From contig CAYUCL010000047.1 of the NCBI GenBank assembly GCA_964443325.1, forward strand, positions 1 to 13,757: a stretch of DNA of 13,757 nt. Direction: 5' to 3'. The notes beneath the pieces are model-generated. The model did no database searches. It was not told the origin of the DNA and saw nothing but the letters and a program-made list of their open reading frames with translations. The position numbers and the translations under genes were made by a program. Positions 8,058 to 13,757 of this stretch are shown here, piece by piece. Within the stretch, counting starts at the first letter, position 1. Each line of letters opens with the position of its first letter. Source of the stretch: DAOUVR01 sp034430535 (lineage in GTDB: Bacteria > Chloroflexota > Dehalococcoidia > E44-bin15).

Positions 8058-9233
8058 ATGACAAACATAGTTAAGCCAATCACAGCGTCGCCATCAAAAG
8101 AGGAACTTGACTTGAGGATGAACAAAATCAGGTCGATGATGGCCAGTAAAGAGATGGACTTTTATGTTGCCGCTCATACGGATAATGTTTATTACCTGAC
8201 CAATTTTGCCTATCTCCCCATGGAAAGGCCGTTTTTTCTCATTGTACCGGCCGAAGGCAAACCAGCTCTGATTGTTCCGTTGCTAGAGGTCAGCCATGCC
8301 GAACAGCGAATTTTGATCGAAGTGGATTACCATACCTACTATGAGTACCCGGCGCCAGTTGGAAAGACATTTGCCGATACACTGAACAAGGTGATCGGCA
8401 GCGATAAAAAGGTCGGGATTGAGTCGTCACTGTCTATTGCCTTGCAGAAAACTATTCCCGGGAAGTTGGTCGTGACCGATCTGATTGACGAGGCCAGACT
8501 GGTTAAAACTGACTATGAGATCGGCAGAATAGCCTACGCTTCCAGTGTGGTCGATCTGGGATTGAAGAAATTGATGGAATTGGCCAAGCCCGGTGTCCAG
8601 ATTGCCACCCTGTATAGCGAAGGGAGTAAAGAGATGAGGGTCAAGGTCTTTTTTGAAATTCCAGATGTCAATATATTGATGACAAGATTCACAGCCGCCG
8701 TCTGGCCCAAAGCCCTTTCTGCCCAACCTCACTCGGTTATCGGCCTGTTCGACGCCCTGGAAGAAGGGGGGCCGAATGTAAGCATCATCGCCGCCCAGGC
8801 AAACGGCTATTCAGCAGAGTTAGAAAGAACCTTCTTTATCGACCAGGTGCCGGATGAGGCCAAAGCACTGTTTGATCTGGCCATGGAAGCCCGGCAGAAG
8901 GCCTACGATCTGGTTAAACCCGGTGTCAGGGCGGAAGATGTCGACAGTCAGGTATTGAAGATTATTAAGGACGCCGGATATGAAGACAATATCCTGCACC
9001 GTACCGGTCACGGTTTTGGTATAACCGGCCACGAGCCGCCCTGGGTAGCCCTTGGTAGCGATCATGTGCTGGAAAAGAACATGGTCATCAGCATTGAACC
9101 TGGCATTTATGTTGAAGGTGTGGGCGGGTTCCGCCATTCCGATACCGTTCTTGTTACCGATGACGGGTGTGTCCCGCTGACGCAGTATCCTGACAAGCTG
9201 GAGGATTTGGTTCTGAAGGAGAAAACAAAATGA
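8058..9233 (+). CDS. M24-family (creatinase/prolidase-like) protein with altered metal site
   Basis: 391 residues, started at ATG behind a strong AAAGGAGG. The N-terminal creatinase domain (about residues 15-140) contains NVYYLTNF, and the C-terminal pita-bread domain (about 155-385) contains TGHGFGITGHEPP and SIEPGIY. Classical M24 peptidases bind two metals with Asp, Asp, His, Glu, Glu. Here the first Asp position is hydrophobic, the second is Glu254 (GYSAELERT), His318 and Glu347 remain, and the last Glu is Ser361 in RHSD. The ELERT form recalls creatinase and some DddP-type relatives rather than Xaa-Pro peptidases. Automated tools would still call it Xaa-Pro peptidase; a non-peptidase C-N hydrolase or lyase role is possible. 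It overlaps by four bases (ATGA) the start of the broken symporter gene. Confidence 0.9.
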   Translation: MTNIVKPITASPSKEELDLRMNKIRSMMASKEMDFYVAAHTDNVYYLTNFAYLPMERPFFLIVPAEGKPALIVPLLEVSHAEQRILIEVDYHTYYEYPAPVGKTFADTLNKVIGSDKKVGIESSLSIALQKTIPGKLVVTDLIDEARLVKTDYEIGRIAYASSVVDLGLKKLMELAKPGVQIATLYSEGSKEMRVKVFFEIPDVNILMTRFTAAVWPKALSAQPHSVIGLFDALEEGGPNVSIIAAQANGYSAELERTFFIDQVPDEAKALFDLAMEARQKAYDLVKPGVRAEDVDSQVLKIIKDAGYEDNILHRTGHGFGITGHEPPWVALGSDHVLEKNMVISIEPGIYVEGVGGFRHSDTVLVTDDGCVPLTQYPDKLEDLVLKEKTK

Positions 9234-9451
9234 CACTAACACAAAATCTGAGGCTGTTATAGTTTGTACTCAGTTACGGACTGATTATGGTTGTACTGGG
9301 AATCTGGTTTTCGCGCCGCATCAAAGACGGCGACGACTTCATCTTAGACGGGCGGTCGCTGGGACCGATCGTTTTGGCTGGCACCCTGCCGGCCACATTC
9401 ACCGGCAGCGGCATCATTACCTGCGGACCAAACACAGTATCGGGAGCATGA
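9230..9451 (+). pseudogene. Sodium:solute symporter (SSS family) N-terminal fragment, broken
   Basis: ATG at 9230 overlaps the stop of the M24 gene. The same frame reads ten codons, then TAG (9260-9262), then 62 codons to TGA at 9449. After the TAG the translation is a typical SSS-family N-terminus: LSYGLIMVVLGIWFSRRIK (first membrane helix and basic loop), DDFILDGRSLGPIVLAGT and a start of helix two, PATFTGSGIITCGPN. Family members have about 12-13 helices and 450-550 residues, so over 85% is missing, and nothing downstream resumes the family in any frame I read. The coupling suggests an M24 enzyme plus transporter operon that has since lost the transporter. Both the internal amber and the early stop could be sequencing errors only if the downstream part existed, which it does not. 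Confidence 0.75.
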
Positions 9452-9657
9452 TGAATCGACTTAGCAGCCTGGTAATAAGAGCAGAACAAATCAATCGATC
9501 ATCTCTGTGTTCGGCGATTTGACGTTATGATGAAGCCGACCTCTTGGATTAAAATAGGGAACAGCAGGTGCAGACATTATGTAAAATAAGGCGCTCAGCA
9601 GTTATAGAAGGCATGTCTTCAGACAATTCAAGACGCTGTCGATAGTGCCAATGCTCT
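9452..9657. other. Non-coding gap between converging gene blocks
   Basis: About 200 bases between the symporter relic and the 3' end of the minus-strand alcohol dehydrogenase. A weak 5-bp stem (GTCTT/AAGAC, 9614-9633) lies here; it lacks a T-tract. I see nothing else. Confidence 0.4.
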
Positions 9658-10794
9658 CTAGTACGAATCCCTGTAGATTTGGGCGATGGCTTCGGCATCC
9701 AGTGTTTGGGGGTGTCTGCTGAGCCAGGGCGATGACTCTACCGCAAGCTCAGCGATCTCGTTAGCACGCTCAAGCTCGCAACCAAGGTCCCGCAATCGCC
9801 ACCGCATCCCCACACTTTCCAGCCACTCCTCAGTGGAAAGTATTCCATCCGCCTTGCTAAATACGTTCTTGCCCAGCAGGTCGAACCTGTCCTTCATTGC
9901 TGGGAGAGTGAACCTCATCCATGCTGGCAGCAGAGCTGCTAGACCCTCGCCATGAGTAACGTCGTAGTACCCGCTCAACGCGTGCTCAATACCGTGGCAG
10001 GTCAGGTAACCTCTGCCACCACCTAACCTGACAAACTGTGACATGGCCATAGTGCTGGCCCAGGAGAGGTGGGTGCGGGCTTCAATATCATCCAACCGAG
10101 CCAATGCTCGTGGCAGGAAATTCACCACCGTCCTCATCACCGTCTCGCGAATGCCATCGGTCAGCGGGGTAGGCGCTTTGTCAGTAATATATGGTTCGAC
10201 TACATGGGTGAAGGTATCTACCCCTCCCGCCCTTGTCTGCTTCTGGGGTACAGTAAGCGTCAGCCCAGGGTCAATAATAGCGACCTTGGCTTGCATATAA
10301 GGACTACCCACGACAGTCTTCACATGGGTTTCCCAATTTGTGATGATAGCTCCATCGTTTATCTCGGCGCCCGTACCAGCCATAGTAGGCGCCTGAATAA
10401 TTGGGGGAACGGTACCGCTTATCTCACCTCCAATTCCCGCATAGCTCCAGATCGTCTTGGTACTGCTGCTGGCAAGGGCTATCCCCTTGGCCGTATCTAT
10501 CGCACTACCTCCACCCAGGCCGATAATCAAGTCGACCTTCTCACTGCGAGCCACTTCGGCTCCCTCGTCTACCGTTGAGCTGCGCGGATTGGCTTCCACC
10601 TTTTCAAAGATCACAGTATTCACCCCTTTGTCTTTCAGGTCTTCAAGAACTTCATCCAGCAGCCCGATTCGCCGAATGTCAGGATAGGTGACTATAAGAG
10701 CCTTTTGCCCTAATTTCTTTGCCTCTTCGCCTAGCCGGCTGATTCTCCCAACACCAAACAGTATCTTTGTTGTCAGCTCAAATCTCATCGTCAC
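9658..10794 (-). CDS. Iron-containing alcohol dehydrogenase (group III)
   Basis: 378 residues, the usual family length. It oxidises an alcohol or reduces an aldehyde or maleylacetate-type substrate with NAD(P). The nucleotide-binding motif GGGSAIDTAKG is at residues 94-104. The metal ligands are Asp193 and His197 in GGVDTFTHVVE, His267 in CHGIEH, and His281 in THGEG. His271 also matches the conserved histidine between them. GTG at 10794 is preferred because GAGGA lies nine bases upstream; ATG at 10788 is two codons later. It lies 138 bases downstream of the acyl-CoA dehydrogenase on the same strand, so the two are likely one transcript. Maleylacetate reductase and 1,3-propanediol or butanol dehydrogenase are all in this family; the exact substrate is unknown. 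Confidence 0.92.
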   Translation of the reverse strand: MTMRFELTTKILFGVGRISRLGEEAKKLGQKALIVTYPDIRRIGLLDEVLEDLKDKGVNTVIFEKVEANPRSSTVDEGAEVARSEKVDLIIGLGGGSAIDTAKGIALASSSTKTIWSYAGIGGEISGTVPPIIQAPTMAGTGAEINDGAIITNWETHVKTVVGSPYMQAKVAIIDPGLTLTVPQKQTRAGGVDTFTHVVEPYITDKAPTPLTDGIRETVMRTVVNFLPRALARLDDIEARTHLSWASTMAMSQFVRLGGGRGYLTCHGIEHALSGYYDVTHGEGLAALLPAWMRFTLPAMKDRFDLLGKNVFSKADGILSTEEWLESVGMRWRLRDLGCELERANEIAELAVESSPWLSRHPQTLDAEAIAQIYRDSY

Positions 10795-10932
10795 TGTGCT
10801 ATTTCCTCACTTTCTGTTGTAGGATTTATAGGAATAACTATGGCTCATAGGGGTAAATATGCCGCATAGGCAGGGCATTGCTCACAGCACTTACCTCCAT
10901 CATAGTCTTAATGCAGCTCACAGGCATCGCTC

Positions 10933-12126
10933 CTACCAGGTTCTAGGCATCCCTAGGGCGATGTTGGCGATGATGTTCCTCTGCAGCTCCGAGCTCCCGG
11001 CGCCGATATTCATGCCAGGGAGAAACTGGTAGTCGTCCTGATACTTGCCCGCCATGATCGCCCATCTGGACAGAGCTACCTGACCGTATAGGCCGAATAT
11101 CTCGCAGGCTGTATTGGCTATCTTGAGCGCCAGCTCGGTGCCATAGACCTTGGACGCTGATGCGAGGGGAGCGGCAGTGATGAACTCCCCCTTCTGCTGC
11201 GCCCAGGCTATGCGGTACGCCAGGGCGTGCCCCGCCTCGATCTCGATGGCAAGCTGGGCCAGTTTGTGGCGAACAAGGGGATTGTCGGCCAGCGTCTTGT
11301 CGTTCCATCTGACCTGCTTGCAGGTCGCCACCAGGCGCTCTATGGTCCTTCTTCCCCCTGACACGCCGCCTATGCCCGTCCTCTCGAAGTTCATCGTCGC
11401 TCTGGTAACCCGCCAGCCATCGTTTTCCTCCCCCACGCGGTTCTTCACCGGAACATGCACATCGTCGAAGTAGACCTCGTTGTACAGGTGCCGCCCGCTC
11501 ATGCTGATGAGGGGGCGAACGGTTATCCCTGGGCTTTTCATATCCACCAGCAGGAAGCTCAGTCCGCGGCTCCGCCTTTCCTCCGGATTGGTCCTGGCCA
11601 GCATGAAGCACCAGTCGGCGTGATGGGCGTTGCTGGTCCAGGTCTTCTGGCCGTTGACGATATACTCATCGCCTTTTCTCTCGGCGCGTGTGGTGAGCGA
11701 TGCCAGGTCGCAGCCGGCGTTGGGTTCGCTCCATCCCTGGCACCAGTACCTCTCGGCGCGGGCGATGGGTGGGAGGTGCTCCTTCTTTTGTTCCTCGCTG
11801 CCAATTGCGAGAAGGGTTGGCGCTATCATACCAACAGTCAATATGTCGCCAGTCGGCACTCCGTGATATCCCATCACCTCGCTAAAGATAAGCTGCTCGA
11901 TGACAGGAGCATCCACTCCGCCATACTCCTTTGGCCAGGCGCGAACGAGCCACCCCTTCTGCGCCAGCTTCTTGTGCGTCTGGCGGGTGAAATCCCAGCC
12001 ATCGTCGGAATACATGAACTCGATAGATGACCCCCAACCCGGGGGTGCGTATCTCATTAGCTCCCTGGCATACTGGTCAAACTCTTCTCTCAGCGCTTCC
12101 TGCTCTGGGGTGAACATGAAGTCCAT
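10933..12126 (-). CDS. Acyl-CoA dehydrogenase (FadE-like)
   Basis: 397 residues, standard length. It uses FAD to make the 2,3-double bond in an acyl-CoA, passing electrons to an electron-transfer flavoprotein. The N-terminal helical domain starts FTPEQEALREEF. The mid beta domain has WCQGWSEPNAGCDLASL (FAD and substrate contact), then NGQKTWTSNA. The C-terminal helical domain holds FERTGIGG, and near the end GAGSSELQRNIIANIALGMPR. In medium- and short-chain enzymes the catalytic Glu sits two residues before SSE-type residues (as YEGTS); here that place is Ala, a pattern common in FadE-type paralogues that use a base elsewhere or differ in substrate. GGAG lies ten bases before the ATG. It abuts the nitrogenase-like stump and precedes the alcohol dehydrogenase. 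Confidence 0.93.
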   Translation of the reverse strand: MDFMFTPEQEALREEFDQYARELMRYAPPGWGSSIEFMYSDDGWDFTRQTHKKLAQKGWLVRAWPKEYGGVDAPVIEQLIFSEVMGYHGVPTGDILTVGMIAPTLLAIGSEEQKKEHLPPIARAERYWCQGWSEPNAGCDLASLTTRAERKGDEYIVNGQKTWTSNAHHADWCFMLARTNPEERRSRGLSFLLVDMKSPGITVRPLISMSGRHLYNEVYFDDVHVPVKNRVGEENDGWRVTRATMNFERTGIGGVSGGRRTIERLVATCKQVRWNDKTLADNPLVRHKLAQLAIEIEAGHALAYRIAWAQQKGEFITAAPLASASKVYGTELALKIANTACEIFGLYGQVALSRWAIMAGKYQDDYQFLPGMNIGAGSSELQRNIIANIALGMPRTW

Positions 12127-12503
12127 ACTCTGTACGCTCCTTCCGTTTCCCGATAATATCTACCACGCAATTTCCTGTTGTGCACGACCGCGGCTATATC
12201 AAAGTCCCCCTCTGCATACACCACGTCGGCCTCGTACTGTGCGGTGCAGGAGGTGGGCTCCAGGGGAACGCCGCGGTATTCACAGGCACGCAATTTGTAG
12301 TTGCTGGCTACTGAATAGGTGCAACCCCGGGGGCCATGAATAACCGGCGCCATGTGGCGAATACCGTTGATTACCTGGAAGGCAGTCCAGAATTTGCAGG
12401 GAGGGGCATGAGAAGCCTGAAGCTTGGGGATCATCTCCCCCTGCTCCACCTTCTCCAGGAACTGCTGTAGCGTACCTTTAAAGGCTATACGGCTATCGTC
12501 CAT
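12090..12503 (-). pseudogene. Nitrogenase component 1-like (NifD/NifK superfamily) N-terminal fragment
   Basis: 137 codons, of which about the first 96 look like the family. Residues 33-61 give APPCKFW (Cys36) and VIHGPRGC (Cys61), the two N-terminal cluster-binding cysteines and the HGPxGC motif of NifD, NifK, BchN/ChlN, CfbD and related oxidoreductases. Residues 83-96 (PTSC, then YEADVVY) match the region that in relatives reads T-x(4,6)-E-x-DVVFGGE. Just there the match stops. The remaining residues are low-quality and run into the acyl-CoA dehydrogenase start, overlapping it by 37 bases in another frame. Full family members are 400-500 residues. This is best read as a deletion that joined the 5' end of a nitrogenase-like gene to the region just before the acyl-CoA dehydrogenase. 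Which branch of the superfamily it came from is unclear. Confidence 0.7.
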
Positions 12504-12530
12504 TAGGGGGCCTGCTGCAAGTTAAGGGGA

Positions 12531-12561
12531 TGCGTTCTCTGCTATCGATTATAGCAGCGCA
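12531..12561. repeat. Bulged hairpin in the gap upstream of the nitrogenase-like stump
   Basis: CTGCTAT (12539-12545) pairs with ATAGCAG (12551-12557) over a five-base loop. After a four-base one-sided bulge, TGCG (12531-12534) pairs with CGCA (12558-12561), giving 11 bp in total. It sits about 30 bases upstream of the stump's ATG. It may be a leader structure or a leftover of a mobile sequence. Confidence 0.4.
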
Positions 12562-12674
12562 CAGGGAAGGGGGTCAACGAACGTTGGAATGTGGCGATGG
12601 ATTGTTGGCTCACGACATATTAGTCAAACCTAGCAGATTGCACATTTTAGTGATCCATATAATGACTCATAAAG

Positions 12675-12704
12675 TTCCCCTTTTTAAAGGGGGATTTAGG
12701 GGGA
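12675..12704 (+). repeat. Left terminal inverted repeat of a DUF559-carrying element
   Basis: About 30 bases with an internal palindrome: CCCCTTT (12677-12683), TT, AAAGGGG (12686-12692), followed by GGGGGATTTAGGGGGAT. Read on the minus strand it closely matches the plus strand at 13021-13050. It supplies the last codons and the stop of the DUF559 gene. Confidence 0.65.
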
Positions 12705-13019
12705 TTTGAGATTCTCAAATATCTCTCTATCTGAAAACCTCAAGACTGTTAATCTCTGCTCTCCAATATAATCATCCATGACGTTATCTTTTTTGATTTC
12801 CTTCTCGTCATAGTGCTGACCACTATCAATTTCAGTAACCAGCTTTGCTTTCGGGCAGTAGAAATCAACGATGTAGTTATAGATGATCTTCTGTCTATAG
12901 AACTGATAGCCCTGTAACTGTTTTCTCCTTACTCTTGACCAGAACAGTCTTTCTGCGTTGGTCGTGTCTTTTATCAGTTGTCTGGGGTATCCTTTAAGTT
13001 TCTTATTGTAATAGAGCAT
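12696..13019 (-). CDS. DUF559 protein, Vsr-like endonuclease fold
   Basis: 107 residues, close to full family length. DUF559 proteins share the very-short-patch-repair endonuclease (PD-(D/E)XK) fold; a DNA-cleaving role is expected from the fold but is little tested. Visible marks are AERLFWSRVRRKQLQGYQF (residues 22-40), RQKIIYNYIVDFYC with Asp52, and KLVTEIDSGQH with Glu63, Asp65 and His69. The usual family sequence there is E-I-D-G-G-Q-H, so Ser replaces one Gly. The protein ends LKSP, encoded by the left inverted repeat, and its ATG lies directly against the right inverted repeat. There is no clear Shine-Dalgarno sequence; the C/T-rich repeat is in its place. The gene is more AT-rich than the metabolic genes to its left. 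Confidence 0.9.
   Translation of the reverse strand: MLYYNKKLKGYPRQLIKDTTNAERLFWSRVRRKQLQGYQFYRQKIIYNYIVDFYCPKAKLVTEIDSGQHYDEKEIKKDNVMDDYIGEQRLTVLRFSDREIFENLKSP
12704..12720. repeat. Perfect 8-bp-arm palindrome at the 3' end of the DUF559 gene
   Basis: ATTTGAGA (12704-12711), one T, then TCTCAAAT (12713-12720). It overlaps the codons for the last residues of the gene and immediately adjoins the left terminal repeat. On the minus strand it could act as part of the transcript's end. Confidence 0.5.
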
Positions 13020-13020
13020 A

Positions 13021-13050
13021 ATCCCCCTTGCCCCCTTTATAAAAGGGGGT
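13021..13050 (+). repeat. Right terminal inverted repeat of a DUF559-carrying element
   Basis: ATCCCCC, then CCCCCTTT (13031-13038), three bases, AAAGGGGG (13042-13049). This is an 8-bp stem and an imperfect inverted copy of 12675-12704. The DUF559 start codon lies just inside it (13017-13019). On the other side it truncates a 33-codon minus-strand ORF (13037-13138, starting MCKNCKHTAG) that I cannot identify. Confidence 0.65.
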
Positions 13051-13193
13051 ATACATGTGGGTAATGATAAGATTCGAAGAGATTATCTTTGGTCACTGCG
13101 CCCGCCAATCCGGCTGTGTGTTTGCAGTTTTTACACATATGGAGTTGCCCTCATTGGGGCAATGTCAGTGCAACCAGGCAATACCAAAGGTGA

Positions 13194-13231
13194 AGTGAAT
13201 TACCCCACAGCAAGCTGTGGGGTAATTCACT
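13194..13231. repeat. Perfect hairpin with 18-bp arms and two-base loop
   Basis: AGTGAATTACCCCACAGC (13194-13211), loop AA, then its exact complement (13214-13231). There is no T-tract on either side, so it is not a standard terminator. Hairpins of the CCCCACAGCAAGCTGTGGGG kind recall REP-like or IS200/IS605-type transposable ends; that comparison is from memory. It lies within a decayed gene and may mark a small non-autonomous insertion. Confidence 0.8.
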
Positions 13232-13336
13232 AGAGAGACAACCCTCACATTTGATATCATACACAGTTACACCGTAGACCGTTGTTAATCTGTCTTTGAA
13301 TTTTCGGTTATCATCTCTGTGGGCGATATACACCAC
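13229..13336 (-). pseudogene. DUF3795-like zinc/cysteine protein fragment
   Basis: On the minus strand the frame starting at GTG 13336 reads YIAHRDDNRKFKDRL, then TTVYGVTVYDIKCEGCLSSE. This resembles the middle of DUF3795 proteins, which usually have CGLDC-x2-CPAYIATQ, then a helix, then I-C-D/E-G-C-L-S, then further C-x-x-C motifs. The CGLDC part is missing (a TAG lies five codons upstream in frame), and just after CEGCLSSE the frame enters the 18-bp hairpin, beyond which no DUF3795 motif resumes. It is therefore a gene core without its ends. The family call rests on a short match and may be wrong. Confidence 0.45.
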
Positions 13337-13376
13337 CGTCTAATGGATCGAAATAATCACCCAAAAAGTCTTGCTA

Positions 13377-13405
13377 TTGACTATCATTGAAACAAATGCT
13401 ACTCT
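13377..13405 (+). promoter_or_regulatory. Possible promoter for the RRM gene
   Basis: TTGACT (13377-13382, five of six consensus bases), a 17-base spacer, then TACTCT (13400-13405, three of six). Transcription from here would give a leader of about 100 bases holding the alternative hairpins at 13428-13468. Confidence 0.35.
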
Positions 13406-13427
13406 TCGGCTGAGGTAAGTGGCTTAG

Positions 13428-13468
13428 AGACGATTTCTTATTTCGTCTATGTGTGAGTGAGACGAAAT
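13428..13468 (+). promoter_or_regulatory. Alternative hairpins in the leader of the RRM gene
   Basis: Three elements can pair in two exclusive ways. AGACGA (13428-13433) pairs with TCGTCT (13443-13448), while ATTTCGTCT (13440-13448) pairs with AGACGAAAT (13460-13468), a 9-bp stem over 11 bases. The second form is followed by TTTTGG, a poor T-tract. The A/G-rich Shine-Dalgarno region starts 33 bases later. This geometry would suit an attenuator, a thermosensor or an autoregulatory binding site. Confidence 0.4.
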
Positions 13469-13512
13469 TTTGGTATTAATGTCAAAGAAAAAGAGAGAAA
13501 AAGGAGGTCAAA

Positions 13513-13757
13513 GTGAATATCTACGTAGGCAATCTGTCACGCGAGCTCACTGAAGAGGAATTGCGGGAGGCTTTTACAGAGTTCGGGGAGGTTACATCCG
13601 CCAAGATCATCACCGACAGAGACAGCGGCATATCGAGAGGATTCGGATTTGTGGAGATGACCGGCAAATCCGAAGCCCAGTCCGCGATCACCGGCCTGAA
13701 CGGCAAGGAGTTGAAAGGACGAACGCTTACCGTTAATGAGGCTCGCCCTCGCTCCGA
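13513..13757 (+). CDS. RNA-binding protein with RRM domain, partial (runs off right edge)
   Basis: GTG at 13513 follows a strong AAGGAGG at a spacing of five bases. At least 81 codons are open to the window edge. The translation is a single RRM: RNP2 is IYVGNLS (residues 3-9), then a helix TEEELREAFTEFGEV, RNP1 is RGFGFVEM (about residues 42-49) with the two aromatic RNA-stacking positions, and the last strand is LTVNEARPRS. In bacteria such single-RRM proteins (Rbp type) bind RNA in the cytoplasm, and in cyanobacteria several are cold-induced. A glycine/arginine-rich tail often follows; it would be beyond the window. The leader carries alternative hairpins, which suits post-transcriptional control (inference). 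Confidence 0.93.
   Translation, partial: MNIYVGNLSRELTEEELREAFTEFGEVTSAKIITDRDSGISRGFGFVEMTGKSEAQSAITGLNGKELKGRTLTVNEARPRS

Larger units (their letters stand above)
12675..13050. mobile_element. Putative small mobile element: DUF559 gene between palindromic inverted repeats
   Basis: A single full-length nuclease-like gene fills the space between two similar, inverted, roughly 30-base ends. Each end carries its own CCCC-TTT...AAA-GGGG palindrome. No transposase is present, so movement, if any, would depend on the DUF559 protein or on a helper elsewhere. No convincing target-site duplication is visible in the few flanking bases. The surrounding DNA is full of gene relics, which fits a zone that tolerates insertions. 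Alternatively the ends might just be repeated transcription terminators around a solo gene. Confidence 0.5.

Noticed and set aside
9230..9451. Amber codon read as pyrrolysine or by readthrough
   Set aside because: The frame still ends after 73 codons, far short of the family length, so readthrough would not restore a working transporter.
10943..11611. 222-codon minus-strand ORF
   Set aside because: It is an alternative-frame shadow of the acyl-CoA dehydrogenase.
11455..12030. 191-codon plus-strand ORF
   Set aside because: It is an antisense shadow of the acyl-CoA dehydrogenase with no ribosome binding site or recognisable motif.
12675..13050. CRISPR-like repeats
   Set aside because: There are only two copies, in inverted orientation and around a gene; no spaced direct repeats exist in the window.
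13194..13231. The strong hairpin as a rho-independent terminator
   Set aside because: No T-tract follows on either strand and no intact gene ends next to it.

Overview
The window reads as an accessory or recently rearranged stretch of an anaerobic or environmental bacterium. Start codons include GTG, several genes have good Shine-Dalgarno sequences, and TGA is used as a stop. The fatty-acid/CoA gene types, the IYLT-type exported protein and the single-RRM protein make a Chloroflexota (Dehalococcoidia-like) host my best guess. This is a guess from gene style; there is no rRNA or marker gene here.

Layout. (1) 1-674, minus: a gene running off the left edge, with weak nitrilase-like features. 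(2) 829-3010, plus: three small genes. The first is a possible PD-(D/E)XK-type protein, the second a HEPN/DUF4145-like protein with an R-x4-H motif, and the third a winged-helix protein with a zinc ribbon. A hairpin-plus-T-tract terminator follows. (3) 3064-4181, minus: a 51-codon ORF and an exported or lipoprotein-like protein. (4) 4488-9451, plus: a class C beta-lactamase-fold serine hydrolase, an AMP-forming acyl-CoA ligase, a short membrane ORF, an M24 creatinase/prolidase-like protein, and a broken sodium:solute symporter gene. (5) 9658-12503, minus: an iron-type alcohol dehydrogenase, an acyl-CoA dehydrogenase, and the N-terminal stump of a nitrogenase component 1-like gene. (6) 12504-13340: a graveyard of insertions. 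It holds a DUF559 nuclease gene between palindromic terminal inverted repeats, a perfect 18-bp-arm hairpin, and a DUF3795-like gene relic that the hairpin cuts. (7) 13377-13757, plus: an RRM RNA-binding protein running off the right edge, with a structured leader.

How the genes may work together. The ligase, acyl-CoA dehydrogenase and iron alcohol dehydrogenase fit uptake and oxidation of an unidentified carboxylic acid or alcohol. The serine hydrolase could release an acid from an ester. The M24 protein was followed by a transporter that is now dead. The substrate cannot be read from sequence.

The most unusual points are the DUF559 element with palindromic ends, the hairpin-interrupted DUF3795 relic, the alternative hairpins in the RRM leader, the M24 protein with a depleted metal site, the nitrogenase-like stump against an acyl-CoA dehydrogenase, and the HEPN-containing three-gene cluster. 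Two real genes (1-674 and 13513-13757) are open at the window edges.
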